From IMG/VR virus record IMGVR_UViG_3300042406_001679, positions 1-35,331 of that record: DNA of 35,331 nt; one strand, given 5' to 3'. Under the pieces are notes generated by a model that ran no database searches, was not told the origin of the DNA, and saw only the letters and a program-made list of their open reading frames with translations. A program made the position numbers and the translations under genes. This DNA comes from a virus. Below, piece by piece: positions 17,537 to 27,288 of this stretch. Numbering within the stretch: position 1 is the first letter of the stretch; every line of letters begins with the position of its first letter.

Positions 17537-18439
17537 ATGAACAACGTATTTAACAGAGCATCTCAGCTATTAACCCCTAAAAAAAATGAAGTATTCTTTT
17601 ATGGTTTTTTACCTAAAGTTAGTAAAGAATATTTTGACGATGGCCCAGGTGCAGATAAAGATGAAAAGGTAAAGCCCAGTAACGTTGATCAATACACGTT
17701 TACTGGATCAATTAATACGTCCTTAATTGATGGATTTCGTCAAGGCGTAGAGTTAACAAGAATAAAACATTTCTTTGCAGGAAACTCGCCAAGAATTCAT
17801 GCAGGAGAACCTGGTCATGTTCTAAAAAAGAATTTTTACGGCGCTGATAAAAACTTCTTAAAGCAAAACTATTATCAAGAGTTAGATTATTACGATCCAG
17901 TTGAGTATCTTCTATCTCATGAATCTGTTACTTATCCAATTATCACTCATGATAGTGATGAAACTGAAAACTACAATTTCAATGGTGTAATCGAACCGTT
18001 TACGATTCGTGCTGTCGCGGCATTGTTTAGCATAGACGTTCCATTTGAAGCTCACTCAATAAAAGGTCTCATGATGGATGGGAATACAGATATTATGATG
18101 TCAACAAGCAGAATTTTAACAGTTGACAATAAAAATACAAAAGATAAAATCCCGCCGTGGATGGATCTCATTGACATGATGGGAACTGTGAAAAAGATTC
18201 CAACGATGATGTTCTTCAATGATGATAAAACGTACCTAGATCCTTTTAATGATATCTCAACCAAGATACAATTATCAACAAATTTGTCAATTGATATGAA
18301 TAGCGCTGTTTTAAAAATGAGCCCATCAACGGAAGAATATGTTTCCGAAGGAAAAATATCAGCAACTTGCGGATGGACTTATGATGACGCATGGTCTAAA
18401 GGCACTGATTCAATAGCGTTCGGAGGCTTCGCTCACTGA
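17537..18439 (+). CDS. baseplate/tail structural protein, unknown family
   Basis: The protein is 300 aa without signal peptide or membrane segment. It begins MNNVFNRASQLLTPKKNEVFFYGFLP and contains an aromatic- and Asp-rich middle (NYYQELDYYDPVEYLLSH). The last base of its stop codon is the first base of the next gene's start (TGATG at 18437-18441), so it is coupled to the 947-aa protein downstream. Position among baseplate genes makes a virion role likely. It could fill the place of T4 gp8 (334 aa), but no similarity to gp8 was seen by eye. No enzyme motif was found. Confidence 0.6.
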   Translation: MNNVFNRASQLLTPKKNEVFFYGFLPKVSKEYFDDGPGADKDEKVKPSNVDQYTFTGSINTSLIDGFRQGVELTRIKHFFAGNSPRIHAGEPGHVLKKNFYGADKNFLKQNYYQELDYYDPVEYLLSHESVTYPIITHDSDETENYNFNGVIEPFTIRAVAALFSIDVPFEAHSIKGLMMDGNTDIMMSTSRILTVDNKNTKDKIPPWMDLIDMMGTVKKIPTMMFFNDDKTYLDPFNDISTKIQLSTNLSIDMNSAVLKMSPSTEEYVSEGKISATCGWTYDDAWSKGTDSIAFGGFAH

Positions 18440-21282
18440 TGCCTACACCAAAATCTTTACGAGCTGCGCCTGATAGAACGTTTGAAAACTATATTCTTAC
18501 GTTGACAGTAGATCAACAAACGGGATTAACAAAAGTTCCACAAGCAAAATTTTCTCAAGTTTCAGGAAACGCAGGAAAGTCAGGGTTGTCAGGCGGATTA
18601 AGTGGTGATACCCCTATTGGATTTGAGTTTCTTTTTGATGGAATTCGCTATTCTAGCTTTAACGTTTCAGTAGACGGGTGGTTGGTTTTAGTAGATCCTA
18701 CAACGACATTTTCTGTTAGTGACGTGCTAGACGGCGGTTTACCATACGAAAATGGATCAATTAAATCATCTTTTTTGGCCAATCATTCATTCTTTGCCGT
18801 ATGGTGGGATAATTTAACAAACACTAGTGATGATTCAACGTTAGGAACAGATTTATATAATCGTGGATTATCGCCAGTTAATCCTAGAATCAATCCACGA
18901 AAGTTTGCAATCCAATATTGCAATGATACTTGCCCAGAAGGCAGAAGGCTAATCGTAAGATGGCACTCTATTAACTCTGGTACAACAAATACCAGATTAG
19001 AATTTGAAGCTGTTTTATACGAAAATGGGAAAATTGAATTTAAATATTCTCCAAAAAATCAATTAAGCGTCGGGTCCGTTCCTGCTGGGCAAGGAGCCAC
19101 AATAGGCATTTTTATGCCGAACGGAACATGGCGATTTAGAGATTTTTCTTATGAATTAGATTATCAACAGAACCAGAGATCAAAATATAAATTTGGAGGC
19201 ACTGTTTCTGGATCTTATGTTGATACAACAACGATTTATACAGTCCCATATTCAGTCAATTTAACAACTGAAGATTATTGGCCGGGACAGGCTAGGTCCG
19301 GCGCAATTTTTACTTTTCAACCTCCTCTCAACAGAAGAAAAGTTTTGCCGCGACAAACTCTTAGAGAAAGAGATTCAAGGCTAACACTTCCTACAGTTGC
19401 AAGAACAGGAGATTCTAGATCAGGAAATTCCAGCATCATATTTGATGATAAAAAATCGATAGTTTACAGATCTTCAGGACTTGTCGTGAATTATCCTTCA
19501 ACGTTGCCAAGATTCTATGCCCCCGAAACTTTTGGGGTAACAGAAAATCAAGATCTATTTTCAGGAGAGTTTGTAGTAACCGGTGGCATATCAAAATCTA
19601 ACGTACAGGATTATCTAGAAGACAATAAAAAAAGCTATATTTCTCCATTCACGGAAAATAAGCTATTTGAAAATGACCCAGGATCTGATACAGATCAATT
19701 TTTTACAGTTGGATCTAGCATTCAAGATGTAGGAGAAGGATTTAATCAGTCTCTTAAATCAAAAACGCAGATCAGATTATCTTTCAGAGTTGATCATAAA
19801 ACAACAATGTTTGGTGCTTCTTCGAGTGTATACTATTTTAATTCAAGAACGTCAAGATGGCAATACCCAACATCATCATTTGCTGGTGGACAATTTGATA
19901 TTGCAGACCCATATGGAGATGCCCTTAATCTTATAGAGGTTGATAGAGGATTTAACGCATTCGGATTTAATTTAGCTTCAGGATCTAGCAATAGATTAGT
20001 AGCGCCGTATAGCACTGATGCAAGCATTGGAAGCGGATGGAATAGGCAAAATGAAACTCAAGCTATAATAAAGAGATATGATAAAAGTCTTCAAATAGAC
20101 CAGCGATATTCTGCTACGCAAGATGAATCTTTTACGATACCAATTCAACAACCTTTTTTATTGGAAAAAGCAGTCATTGAATTACCACTAGAGGCTGGAC
20201 CTGGATGGTTCAACGATAAAACAAAATGTTTTATACCAATTACGATTGATTCCCCGAACCCACCAGGAGAAGACTCAAGAGCTTTTGACGTAGGAGGACC
20301 AGGGTTAACTGTTGCTCTATACAATCAAGTATCCATAGGTCCTAATAAAACAAAAAGAGACTTAGTTTTATCTGGAACAATTACTCATCAATTAGATGAC
20401 GTCGCAGAAATTTCATATTCAAATTCCCCTGATGTTTCAGGCGTAAACTGGCCTACAGACAGTGGAGGATACGCTTGGCAAATTGTTCCTCAAGGTTTTC
20501 GAGCTTATGCAACTCCTTCAGCAATAGTCAATGGCACATTTGATGGGTCAAAATACTCTTTTACAGGATCTATCGCTTTAAAATGCCAAGCGCAGATATC
20601 AAATGGCGTTTTATCAAGAGATGCATTTTATATAACGCAAGCGTATACTGACACAGGGGGAGGATCTTCTCCAAGTGATGCAGTTAATGCTTTGGAATTA
20701 TTGTTTAGTTCTTCAACATGGCCAATTGCAGATCGTGGCACTGGGTTTGAAGATTTTGGTACTAGCCCTGGATTTAGAGTTAGATCAATTGTTTCTGTAA
20801 ATAATTTTGGTAGAGGGTGCTCTGGATTTGAACCTTCAGGAAGATCTATACTTGGAAAAGAATACTCCACTACACAAGGAATCTCAACAAGATTTTATGA
20901 TAATCCTTTCTATCTTTATCAAGGACAAAGTACTTTACAAAATTTGAAAAATATAGCTAACGGTGTACCTGATGCGGTGTTTTATGCGTCATCATTAATT
21001 TCAAGACAAAAATCTTTTGCATCTCCTTATCTTGTTTTGCCTGGAGATAGATTAGTACTTTCAGTTTCAAAATCCAGACCTGTCTTTTTTTCAACTGAAA
21101 TATCAAGGCCTTATACTTCTGGATCGATTCAACATGATATTAAGCTGACAACAGGAAGCATTAACATCACATTATACGGAAGTTTAGTATCTAACGGACG
21201 AGAGTTCCATGATACTTTAAATCAGTCTTTAGCGTCTGACGCAGTTCATGAAGTTGTTATTGGAGAAACGAAGACATGGTAG
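18439..21282 (+). CDS. large virion structural protein with N-terminal beta-sandwich domain
   Basis: The protein is 947 aa. Residues about 50-230 look like a beta sandwich found in many secreted or surface proteins: GFEFLFDGIRYSSFNVSVDG, then FFAVWWDNLTN, RRLIVRWHSIN and LEFEAVLYENGKIEFKYSP. The pair of cysteines in QYCNDTCPEG could form a disulfide or bind metal. The remainder is beta-rich with many Gly/Ser turns and no catalytic motif. It overlaps the upstream stop by one base and the next gene by seven bases. It likely forms part of the baseplate periphery or a short spike. The family was not recognised. Confidence 0.6.
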   Translation: MPTPKSLRAAPDRTFENYILTLTVDQQTGLTKVPQAKFSQVSGNAGKSGLSGGLSGDTPIGFEFLFDGIRYSSFNVSVDGWLVLVDPTTTFSVSDVLDGGLPYENGSIKSSFLANHSFFAVWWDNLTNTSDDSTLGTDLYNRGLSPVNPRINPRKFAIQYCNDTCPEGRRLIVRWHSINSGTTNTRLEFEAVLYENGKIEFKYSPKNQLSVGSVPAGQGATIGIFMPNGTWRFRDFSYELDYQQNQRSKYKFGGTVSGSYVDTTTIYTVPYSVNLTTEDYWPGQARSGAIFTFQPPLNRRKVLPRQTLRERDSRLTLPTVARTGDSRSGNSSIIFDDKKSIVYRSSGLVVNYPSTLPRFYAPETFGVTENQDLFSGEFVVTGGISKSNVQDYLEDNKKSYISPFTENKLFENDPGSDTDQFFTVGSSIQDVGEGFNQSLKSKTQIRLSFRVDHKTTMFGASSSVYYFNSRTSRWQYPTSSFAGGQFDIADPYGDALNLIEVDRGFNAFGFNLASGSSNRLVAPYSTDASIGSGWNRQNETQAIIKRYDKSLQIDQRYSATQDESFTIPIQQPFLLEKAVIELPLEAGPGWFNDKTKCFIPITIDSPNPPGEDSRAFDVGGPGLTVALYNQVSIGPNKTKRDLVLSGTITHQLDDVAEISYSNSPDVSGVNWPTDSGGYAWQIVPQGFRAYATPSAIVNGTFDGSKYSFTGSIALKCQAQISNGVLSRDAFYITQAYTDTGGGSSPSDAVNALELLFSSSTWPIADRGTGFEDFGTSPGFRVRSIVSVNNFGRGCSGFEPSGRSILGKEYSTTQGISTRFYDNPFYLYQGQSTLQNLKNIANGVPDAVFYASSLISRQKSFASPYLVLPGDRLVLSVSKSRPVFFSTEISRPYTSGSIQHDIKLTTGSINITLYGSLVSNGREFHDTLNQSLASDAVHEVVIGETKTW

Positions 21283-22754
21283 CCGTTCTTGATCAATACG
21301 AAGTAGAATATAAGGAAACTTATACTTCTGGAACCTATGACCAAGTTGTCATGGGAAAAATGTTTTATCAGATCACCGATAGAGGCATTAAAAAATACGT
21401 TTATGGTAACCGTGGCGTCGTTTATGGAATGATAAACAGTAATCAGGCACCTTTACCTGGAACTGGATTGTTTGATTTTTCTAATTCGCTTTCTTATAGA
21501 CTACAACCTTATAGAGAAAAAGCAGGAAATTGTAAAGCTGCAAAACATGCATGTTATGAAGAGAGAATCTATGACACGTTGACGCCAAACCCAATGGCAT
21601 GTTTTAAATTAAATGGGGCTAGCGTTTTTGCAATTAAAGCTGGTAATCCAAATATTAGCCCAGGAGAATCTAGGGTCTATTCTGGCGTCGAAACGATGGA
21701 AAACGCATTTATCATGTTCGACAATTACGTTCCTCCTGAGAGTTCTGCAGACAATTTAAACAACTCTTCAACAACGATAAGCAGAAAAATAATAAATCCA
21801 GGAGTCGATAAGTTTTGGACAAAATCTTTTCCATTTGAACCGAGATATTCAACAGTTAAAAGAGAAAAGCAACAAAATTTTAACAATATTGAAACTAATC
21901 TTATCGCTTCTTTTTATTATGACGCGGGTGCAAACATAACTGCAAGTTTTTATAATTCTCCAATAAGAGTGAAAAGAAGCGGATTGATAGTTGGAACGGT
22001 AGGTCATCTTGAAACTTCAAGACATAATAGAATTTCTGGTTCCTATTCACCTCCATTGAGCGGCAATTTTTATCACCGGTGGGCCGTCGACGTCGATTTA
22101 TCGAAAAAAATACCTGAAGGTGTCGCACCTTATAATAACGTGTGGACGTCGACTGGTTCTTGTGGCCCGTCGGACATGATGAAAGTTTTATTTGGTTTCG
22201 GAGATACTAACACAGTATTCTATGACAACCAATTGACATCTTCTACGGATCCAACTGGATATGCAAGAAGAGGAACGAACAATTGGCCAGAATTTAGGTT
22301 AACAAATAAAACAGGCGGCGGGGCATTTAACACATATTATGGATATGAAGTAGCTTCAGGAAGTCTTTGGTGCGTTTCCCCCATCATAAGAGGATGGAAA
22401 TACGGTCTTCACAACGGGTTACCGGACTTTTCTTCAGCATATTTTAGACAAGGAAAATACGGACAGTTTAGGGACATGCTAGAACAACGTTCATACACAA
22501 AGTTTGTTAATGGAAATGAAGAAATATTAACAAGAATTAATTCAGATCAAGGTCCTATAACTGTTAAGTTTTTAGATACAAACGAAAATCTTGTTGATCC
22601 GTTGAATACACAATCACAAAATTTAAGCATATTTGCTACGTCATCATTACCTTACTTTGATCTTCAACAACGTAATCGTCCTCAAGATACGCCTTTAACT
22701 AATCTTTCATTAATTAACTTTAGCCTAGATAATGCAGGAAACATAACGATCTAA
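21276..22754 (+). CDS. virion structural protein, unknown family
   Basis: The protein is 492 aa. The start ATG lies inside the last codons of the previous gene (overlap 21276-21282). The N-terminus MVAVLDQYEVEYKETY leads into a mixed region with three cysteines close together (GNCKAAKHACYEERIYD and NPMACF). Later segments are aromatic-rich (YFRQGKYGQFRDMLEQRSYT). No transmembrane segment, signal or enzyme motif is visible. It immediately precedes the repeat-rich fibre gene (one base between stop and ATG), so it may be the protein to which that fibre attaches. This is inference from position only. Confidence 0.55.
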   Translation: MVAVLDQYEVEYKETYTSGTYDQVVMGKMFYQITDRGIKKYVYGNRGVVYGMINSNQAPLPGTGLFDFSNSLSYRLQPYREKAGNCKAAKHACYEERIYDTLTPNPMACFKLNGASVFAIKAGNPNISPGESRVYSGVETMENAFIMFDNYVPPESSADNLNNSSTTISRKIINPGVDKFWTKSFPFEPRYSTVKREKQQNFNNIETNLIASFYYDAGANITASFYNSPIRVKRSGLIVGTVGHLETSRHNRISGSYSPPLSGNFYHRWAVDVDLSKKIPEGVAPYNNVWTSTGSCGPSDMMKVLFGFGDTNTVFYDNQLTSSTDPTGYARRGTNNWPEFRLTNKTGGGAFNTYYGYEVASGSLWCVSPIIRGWKYGLHNGLPDFSSAYFRQGKYGQFRDMLEQRSYTKFVNGNEEILTRINSDQGPITVKFLDTNENLVDPLNTQSQNLSIFATSSLPYFDLQQRNRPQDTPLTNLSLINFSLDNAGNITI

Positions 22755-22755
22755 T

Positions 22756-25700
22756 ATGTCTGTAACAAAAAAAAAGATAGATGAGTCTGCATTCATCATT
22801 GCAAAAGATAATATAACAAATAATGTCCAAACCGTTGTTGTACCTTCCGGTTTGCAAGTTGGATTAAAAAATGCGCCCGCTGATCTAACTTTAACAGGAA
22901 AATTTTCAACATCTGAAAAAGATTATGTTGCAAATTCATCTAACAATTGGACTTTATCGTTAGAAGATCATGTCACTGTCTCATCAATATCTACGACATA
23001 CTCTTCTTCATCTGTACCGTCTGCAGGATATGTTGTAATAAATCTTCCAAAAAATCCTAGAGTAGGCCAACTTGTAATTATTAAAGAGTTTTCTGGTACT
23101 GCTAGCGTAATACCATTGAGGATATATGACGCATCTTCTAAGACGATAGAAGGCGCAAACTATAAGACGATATCTTCAGATTATGGAGCATTACAATTTT
23201 TCTGGCAAGGAACTAACTGGATTTCTATCTCTAACGCTACGGTAGCATCTGGTGCTGCACCAGATTCTGCTTCCTATGTTGTCATCGGTTCTAACGCTAT
23301 ATTGACGAATGAAAGGACGCTCACCGCTGGGTCAGGTATTTCTATAGTAGACGGTGGAGCAGGAGCTGCTGTTACAATATCAGCTACGGGAGGAGGTTCA
23401 GGCGACGTAGTTGGACCAGCATCATCTACCGATAACGCTATTGTTAGATTTGATCTAACAACTGGCAAGCTAATACAAAACTCTGGTGTCACGATCGACG
23501 ACTCTAATAACGTAACGATACCTGGTGATATTTCTGTCAACGGTGGTGATATAACAACAACGGCGGCTACAACGAATCTTGTTAATGCCGCAACAACTAT
23601 CAATCTAGGATCGACAGCTGTTACTAGAACAACGAACATAGCAATTGGCGCCGCTGATCAGACTGTAACGTTAGGTAGCAATTATGGTGGATCTTACACG
23701 AGAATAGATGGCGGATTTCTTGGGGTTTTTATTTCTGGTTCCCTAATAACCCTAACAGGCTCTTCTGCAAATGCAAGCCTCTCCGCCGACGCAAGGATCG
23801 GCTCTGTAGAAATTGGAGGCCTTCCCGGATACGGAAATTCTGTGGCCATGTTTGGTCACACAGATTTAAATCATGCCTATAACAACGATACCTCAGCGGG
23901 TATGGGAAATTATGCTCTAGGACAATCTAACGACGGGTCTACATACATAAACTCTCCTCAAAATAAAGGAATTTATTTCCTCACTTCAGGCGCTTCAGGA
24001 TTACCCCTTGGAAGAATCTACTTTAAGACTTCTACGTTAAGCTCTGAATTAATTTTAACAGGCGCGTCATATTTCAACTCGAACGTCTTTCTAGGTAGTT
24101 CTTACGGTCAAAGCAGCACATCGATTTATGCAGGAACAGGCGGAATCATTCTATCAGGTTCCGGAGCATCAACAATAATAACTGGTTCTACTTCTACCCA
24201 AGCCGACGCATATATCGGTTCAGTTGAAGTCGGCACACATCCTTTCTGGGGTGGAAATTACGCCATGTTCAGTCACAAGGACATGGATAACAGTGTAGAT
24301 GGAAACGCAGCATTAATCCAGGCATACGATGGAGATACATTCTTAGGCGCAAAATCTACAAAATCGATATTCATAAAAAACGGAACATCATTCATTGGCA
24401 AACTTGATAACGATAACATCGAACTGACAGGAGATACATCTACTTCAACTGCAACAATATTGGGAAATTCCTATGGATTGTCTTCTACAAACCTGTACGC
24501 AGGTTTGTTTGGAATAACACTTTCAGGATCTGCGACGACAACAATTACAGGATCTTCCAGCACAAACGCAGAAGCCTACATCGGAACAGCTGAAGTCGGA
24601 GAATTGCCCTATACTAGAACTAGCTTTCCAAATTATTTTGCCATGTTTGGGCATAAAACGTTAGATCATTCTTCTAATGGAAACTACGCTCTTGTACAGT
24701 CTTACGACGGCGATACGTTCTTAAATTCTGCTAATTCAAAATCAATCTATCTTCAAAATGCAGGAAACCTAATTGGGACATTAGATAATGATAGCATATC
24801 TTTAACAGGACAAGCTAACACTTCTGTCGCAACAGAAATTGGAAGCGTTTATGGTCTGTCTTCCACAACCATCAAAGGCGGATTATTTGGTCTAATCCTA
24901 ACAGGTTCGGGAACGACCATTACGATCACAGGCTCAACAACGTCTCAAGCAGATGCTTACATTGGATCAGCTGAGATTGGCGTACATCCTTTCTGGGGCA
25001 GGAATTATGCCATGTTCAGTCACAAGGACATGGATAACAGTGTGGATGGTAATTCTGCATTGATACAAGCTTACGATGGAGATACGTTCTTAGGAGCGAA
25101 ATCTACAAAATCAATCTTTATAAAGAATGGTGCTGCTTTTATAGGAAAGTTTGACAACGACAACATAGAATTAACCGGCGACACTTCAACATCAACTGCG
25201 ACTATATTAGGAAATTCGTATGGCGTGTCTTACACCAATATCTACAGCGGGCTATTCGGAATAACTCTCTCTGGATCAGCAACAACAACGATAACTGGTT
25301 CTTCTTCTGGAAATGCCGATGCTTACATTGGCTCTGCAGAGGTAGGAGTCCATCCATACTGGGGCAGGAATTACGCAATGTTTGGTCACAAGGATCTGAA
25401 CAATTCTTCCGATGGAAACGCTGCGTTGATTCAATCAAACGTTGGAGATACGTTCTTAGGCGCTGTAAATAACAACTACCTATATTTTAAGAATGGAACA
25501 AGATCGCTAGGCTATTTTCAATATAGCACGTTCTTTGGAAAAACGATTTTTTCTTTAGACGGCGCAGCAGGATCTCCAGCATCTGTCACTATCGGAAATT
25601 CAGAAAGTTCTTCTAATTTAACTCTTAACGCAGGTTCTGGAAGCATTGATATTGGTTCAACGCCTCAATCAAGATCTACAAACATAGCCACAGGTGCTGC

Positions 25701-27003
25701 CGTACAGACAGTCACGTTGGGTAGTTCTAATTCTTCTTCTACGTTGACATTAGACGCAGGATCCGGGGGGGTAAATATTGGTACAAATCCCGGAGGATCT
25801 AGCAAGACCATCAACATTGGTACCACAACTGGAATAAATACAGATATCAATGTTGGCAGCGAGTACTTGGCCTCAACAACCGTCATAAAAGCGGGCGGTC
25901 CTTTTGCAAGTCTAGGTGGGATGTATTTAACTGGTTCTACTGCGACAACATACACAGTCGGTGGAGAGACAGGAACCGGAACTATCAACATAGGAAGATC
26001 TACAGCGTCTAATACGATTAACGTCGGTGCTGCTGGAAATAACACATCAAACACTCAGACAATAAATGTAGGAAACGGAACTGGAAAATCAGTCGTTACA
26101 ATTGGATCTCAATCTGGTGTCTCTTCTTTAACGCTTGATGCCGGCGGCGGAAATATAGACATCGGAACATCCGCTACAGCCAGATTAATCAACATCGGCA
26201 CCGGTGCTGCAAACCAAACAATTTCTATAGGAAATAATTCCACAGCAAATCAAGTCACGATTTATGGTGGAACTCCCTTCGTCGGCGTTGGAGGTATATA
26301 TTTAACTGGCTCTGCTGGGACACCATATATCATTGGTGGAGAGACAGGAACGGGAACGATATCTTTGGGTCGTTCGACTGCGTCTAATACGATTAATATT
26401 GGAAACGCAACAACGACGTCAGGAAATACTCAGACAGTTAATATCGCTTCTTCAGCATCTGGTACTGGTCTTGCGGCGATAACGATTGGAAATACAAATG
26501 GAGCCTCATCTTTGGCATTACGGGCCGGGACTGGTGACATTACTATGTCAGGCATAGTAAAAAACTCAAGTCAACCAGGATTTCTTACATCATTAAGCAC
26601 TTCTCAATTAAATTTTGCAACTAGCTCCGATGTAACTGTTCTATTCGATTCAGAAATATTTGATAATGCTAGCAATTTTGACACAGGAACTTATACTTTT
26701 ACAGCTCCAGAGACCGGTAAGTATCTTTTTAACGTTGCAGTTAGAATAGACAATGTTGATACTGCAGCCGATTATTACACATTGTACTTAATAACGTCGA
26801 ACCGAAGTTACAGACTTGCAATAATAGACCCAGGACAGTTTGCTGCAGATCTTGTTTATTGGCATCTGAATGGATCAGCGATTGCCGACATGGACGCCAG
26901 CGATACAGCATACATTGTAATAAGACAGCAAGCCGGAACTGCTCAAACAGACATAATCAGTGCCACAACAAACTCATTTTTTAGTGGATGGATGCTGGGA
27001 TAA
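22756..27003 (+). CDS. tail fibre protein with tandem repeats and C1q-like C-terminal domain
   Basis: The protein is 1415 aa. Residues about 1-165 form a non-repetitive attachment region. About 215-320 carry a module also present in the fibre at 29736 (GDVVGPASSTDNAIVRFD, then GDISVNGGDITTT). About 334-935 hold five related units of 122-142 residues (IGSVEVG, then NYAMFSHKD, DGDTFLGA, LTGDTSTSTATILGNSYG). About 940-1260 consist of short repeats around TINIG and LTLDAGSG, expected to stack as beta helix. The end (about 1270-1415) looks like a C1q/TNF-type jelly roll (FDTGTYTFTAPETGKYLFNV, then ATTNSFFSGWMLG), which would trimerise the fibre and could bind the host surface. It follows the preceding stop by one base. 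A side-fibre role is likely; the receptor is unknown. Confidence 0.75.
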   Translation: MSVTKKKIDESAFIIAKDNITNNVQTVVVPSGLQVGLKNAPADLTLTGKFSTSEKDYVANSSNNWTLSLEDHVTVSSISTTYSSSSVPSAGYVVINLPKNPRVGQLVIIKEFSGTASVIPLRIYDASSKTIEGANYKTISSDYGALQFFWQGTNWISISNATVASGAAPDSASYVVIGSNAILTNERTLTAGSGISIVDGGAGAAVTISATGGGSGDVVGPASSTDNAIVRFDLTTGKLIQNSGVTIDDSNNVTIPGDISVNGGDITTTAATTNLVNAATTINLGSTAVTRTTNIAIGAADQTVTLGSNYGGSYTRIDGGFLGVFISGSLITLTGSSANASLSADARIGSVEIGGLPGYGNSVAMFGHTDLNHAYNNDTSAGMGNYALGQSNDGSTYINSPQNKGIYFLTSGASGLPLGRIYFKTSTLSSELILTGASYFNSNVFLGSSYGQSSTSIYAGTGGIILSGSGASTIITGSTSTQADAYIGSVEVGTHPFWGGNYAMFSHKDMDNSVDGNAALIQAYDGDTFLGAKSTKSIFIKNGTSFIGKLDNDNIELTGDTSTSTATILGNSYGLSSTNLYAGLFGITLSGSATTTITGSSSTNAEAYIGTAEVGELPYTRTSFPNYFAMFGHKTLDHSSNGNYALVQSYDGDTFLNSANSKSIYLQNAGNLIGTLDNDSISLTGQANTSVATEIGSVYGLSSTTIKGGLFGLILTGSGTTITITGSTTSQADAYIGSAEIGVHPFWGRNYAMFSHKDMDNSVDGNSALIQAYDGDTFLGAKSTKSIFIKNGAAFIGKFDNDNIELTGDTSTSTATILGNSYGVSYTNIYSGLFGITLSGSATTTITGSSSGNADAYIGSAEVGVHPYWGRNYAMFGHKDLNNSSDGNAALIQSNVGDTFLGAVNNNYLYFKNGTRSLGYFQYSTFFGKTIFSLDGAAGSPASVTIGNSESSSNLTLNAGSGSIDIGSTPQSRSTNIATGAAVQTVTLGSSNSSSTLTLDAGSGGVNIGTNPGGSSKTINIGTTTGINTDINVGSEYLASTTVIKAGGPFASLGGMYLTGSTATTYTVGGETGTGTINIGRSTASNTINVGAAGNNTSNTQTINVGNGTGKSVVTIGSQSGVSSLTLDAGGGNIDIGTSATARLINIGTGAANQTISIGNNSTANQVTIYGGTPFVGVGGIYLTGSAGTPYIIGGETGTGTISLGRSTASNTINIGNATTTSGNTQTVNIASSASGTGLAAITIGNTNGASSLALRAGTGDITMSGIVKNSSQPGFLTSLSTSQLNFATSSDVTVLFDSEIFDNASNFDTGTYTFTAPETGKYLFNVAVRIDNVDTAADYYTLYLITSNRSYRLAIIDPGQFAADLVYWHLNGSAIADMDASDTAYIVIRQQAGTAQTDIISATTNSFFSGWMLG
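23755..25560 (+). repeat. five in-frame tandem repeat units within the fibre gene
   Basis: Units start at 23755 (A, 426 nt), 24181 (B, 366 nt), 24547 (C, 381 nt), 24928 (D, 366 nt) and 25294 (E, partial). Each begins TGS and contains ADAYIGS-VG, a NYAMFSHKD-like segment and an IELTGDTSTSTATILGNSYG-like segment. B and D are the same length and nearly identical as protein, while C between them is divergent. At the DNA level B and D share exact runs, such as the bases encoding AMFSHKDMDNSV, but differ at many third codon positions elsewhere. Confidence 0.85.
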
Positions 27004-27015
27004 AGGAGATTTTAC

Positions 27016-27288
27016 ATGAATATACAAGTTGAAATAAGTGATCTAGACGAAAAAGTGTTACAACATGATTTACTTGAAATCCAACGTTGGATTCAAGATG
27101 CCGTGAATGGAAAAATCAACAACGTAAAGAAAAGGTTGTTAAAAGAGGCACAAGAAAAGTTATTTTCAGATCCAGAAATAGATTCAATCCCAGCCACGGA
27201 AGAAGGTCTTCTAACTCTTTATTTTTCTAGGCCTTACTATAAAAATAGAGAAGAAAAAGAAATTGAAAACGGTTCAACACAAATCTAA
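27016..27288 (+). CDS. small protein downstream of fibre, function unknown
   Basis: The protein is 90 aa with a strong ribosome binding site (AAAGGAG, 8 nt before ATG). It is helical and charged: DLDEKVLQHDLLEIQRWIQD, then GKINNVKKRLLKEAQ, then a short end with YYKNREEKEIE. This resembles a small protein family I recall beside virion genes of aquatic phages; no search was possible. It may be a fibre assembly chaperone or a minor virion part. Its 3' end overlaps the converging minus-strand gene by 15 bases, so this is where the late plus-strand block meets the minus-strand cassette. Confidence 0.6.
   Translation: MNIQVEISDLDEKVLQHDLLEIQRWIQDAVNGKINNVKKRLLKEAQEKLFSDPEIDSIPATEEGLLTLYFSRPYYKNREEKEIENGSTQI

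Noticed and set aside
25829-25838. ATAAATA on the plus strand inside the 1415-aa fibre gene
   Set aside because: Within repeats coding for GINTD, with no gene start nearby.
23755-26550. Regular repeats considered as a CRISPR-like or non-coding array
   Set aside because: Repeats stay in frame over the whole gene, vary at third codon positions and encode conserved protein modules.
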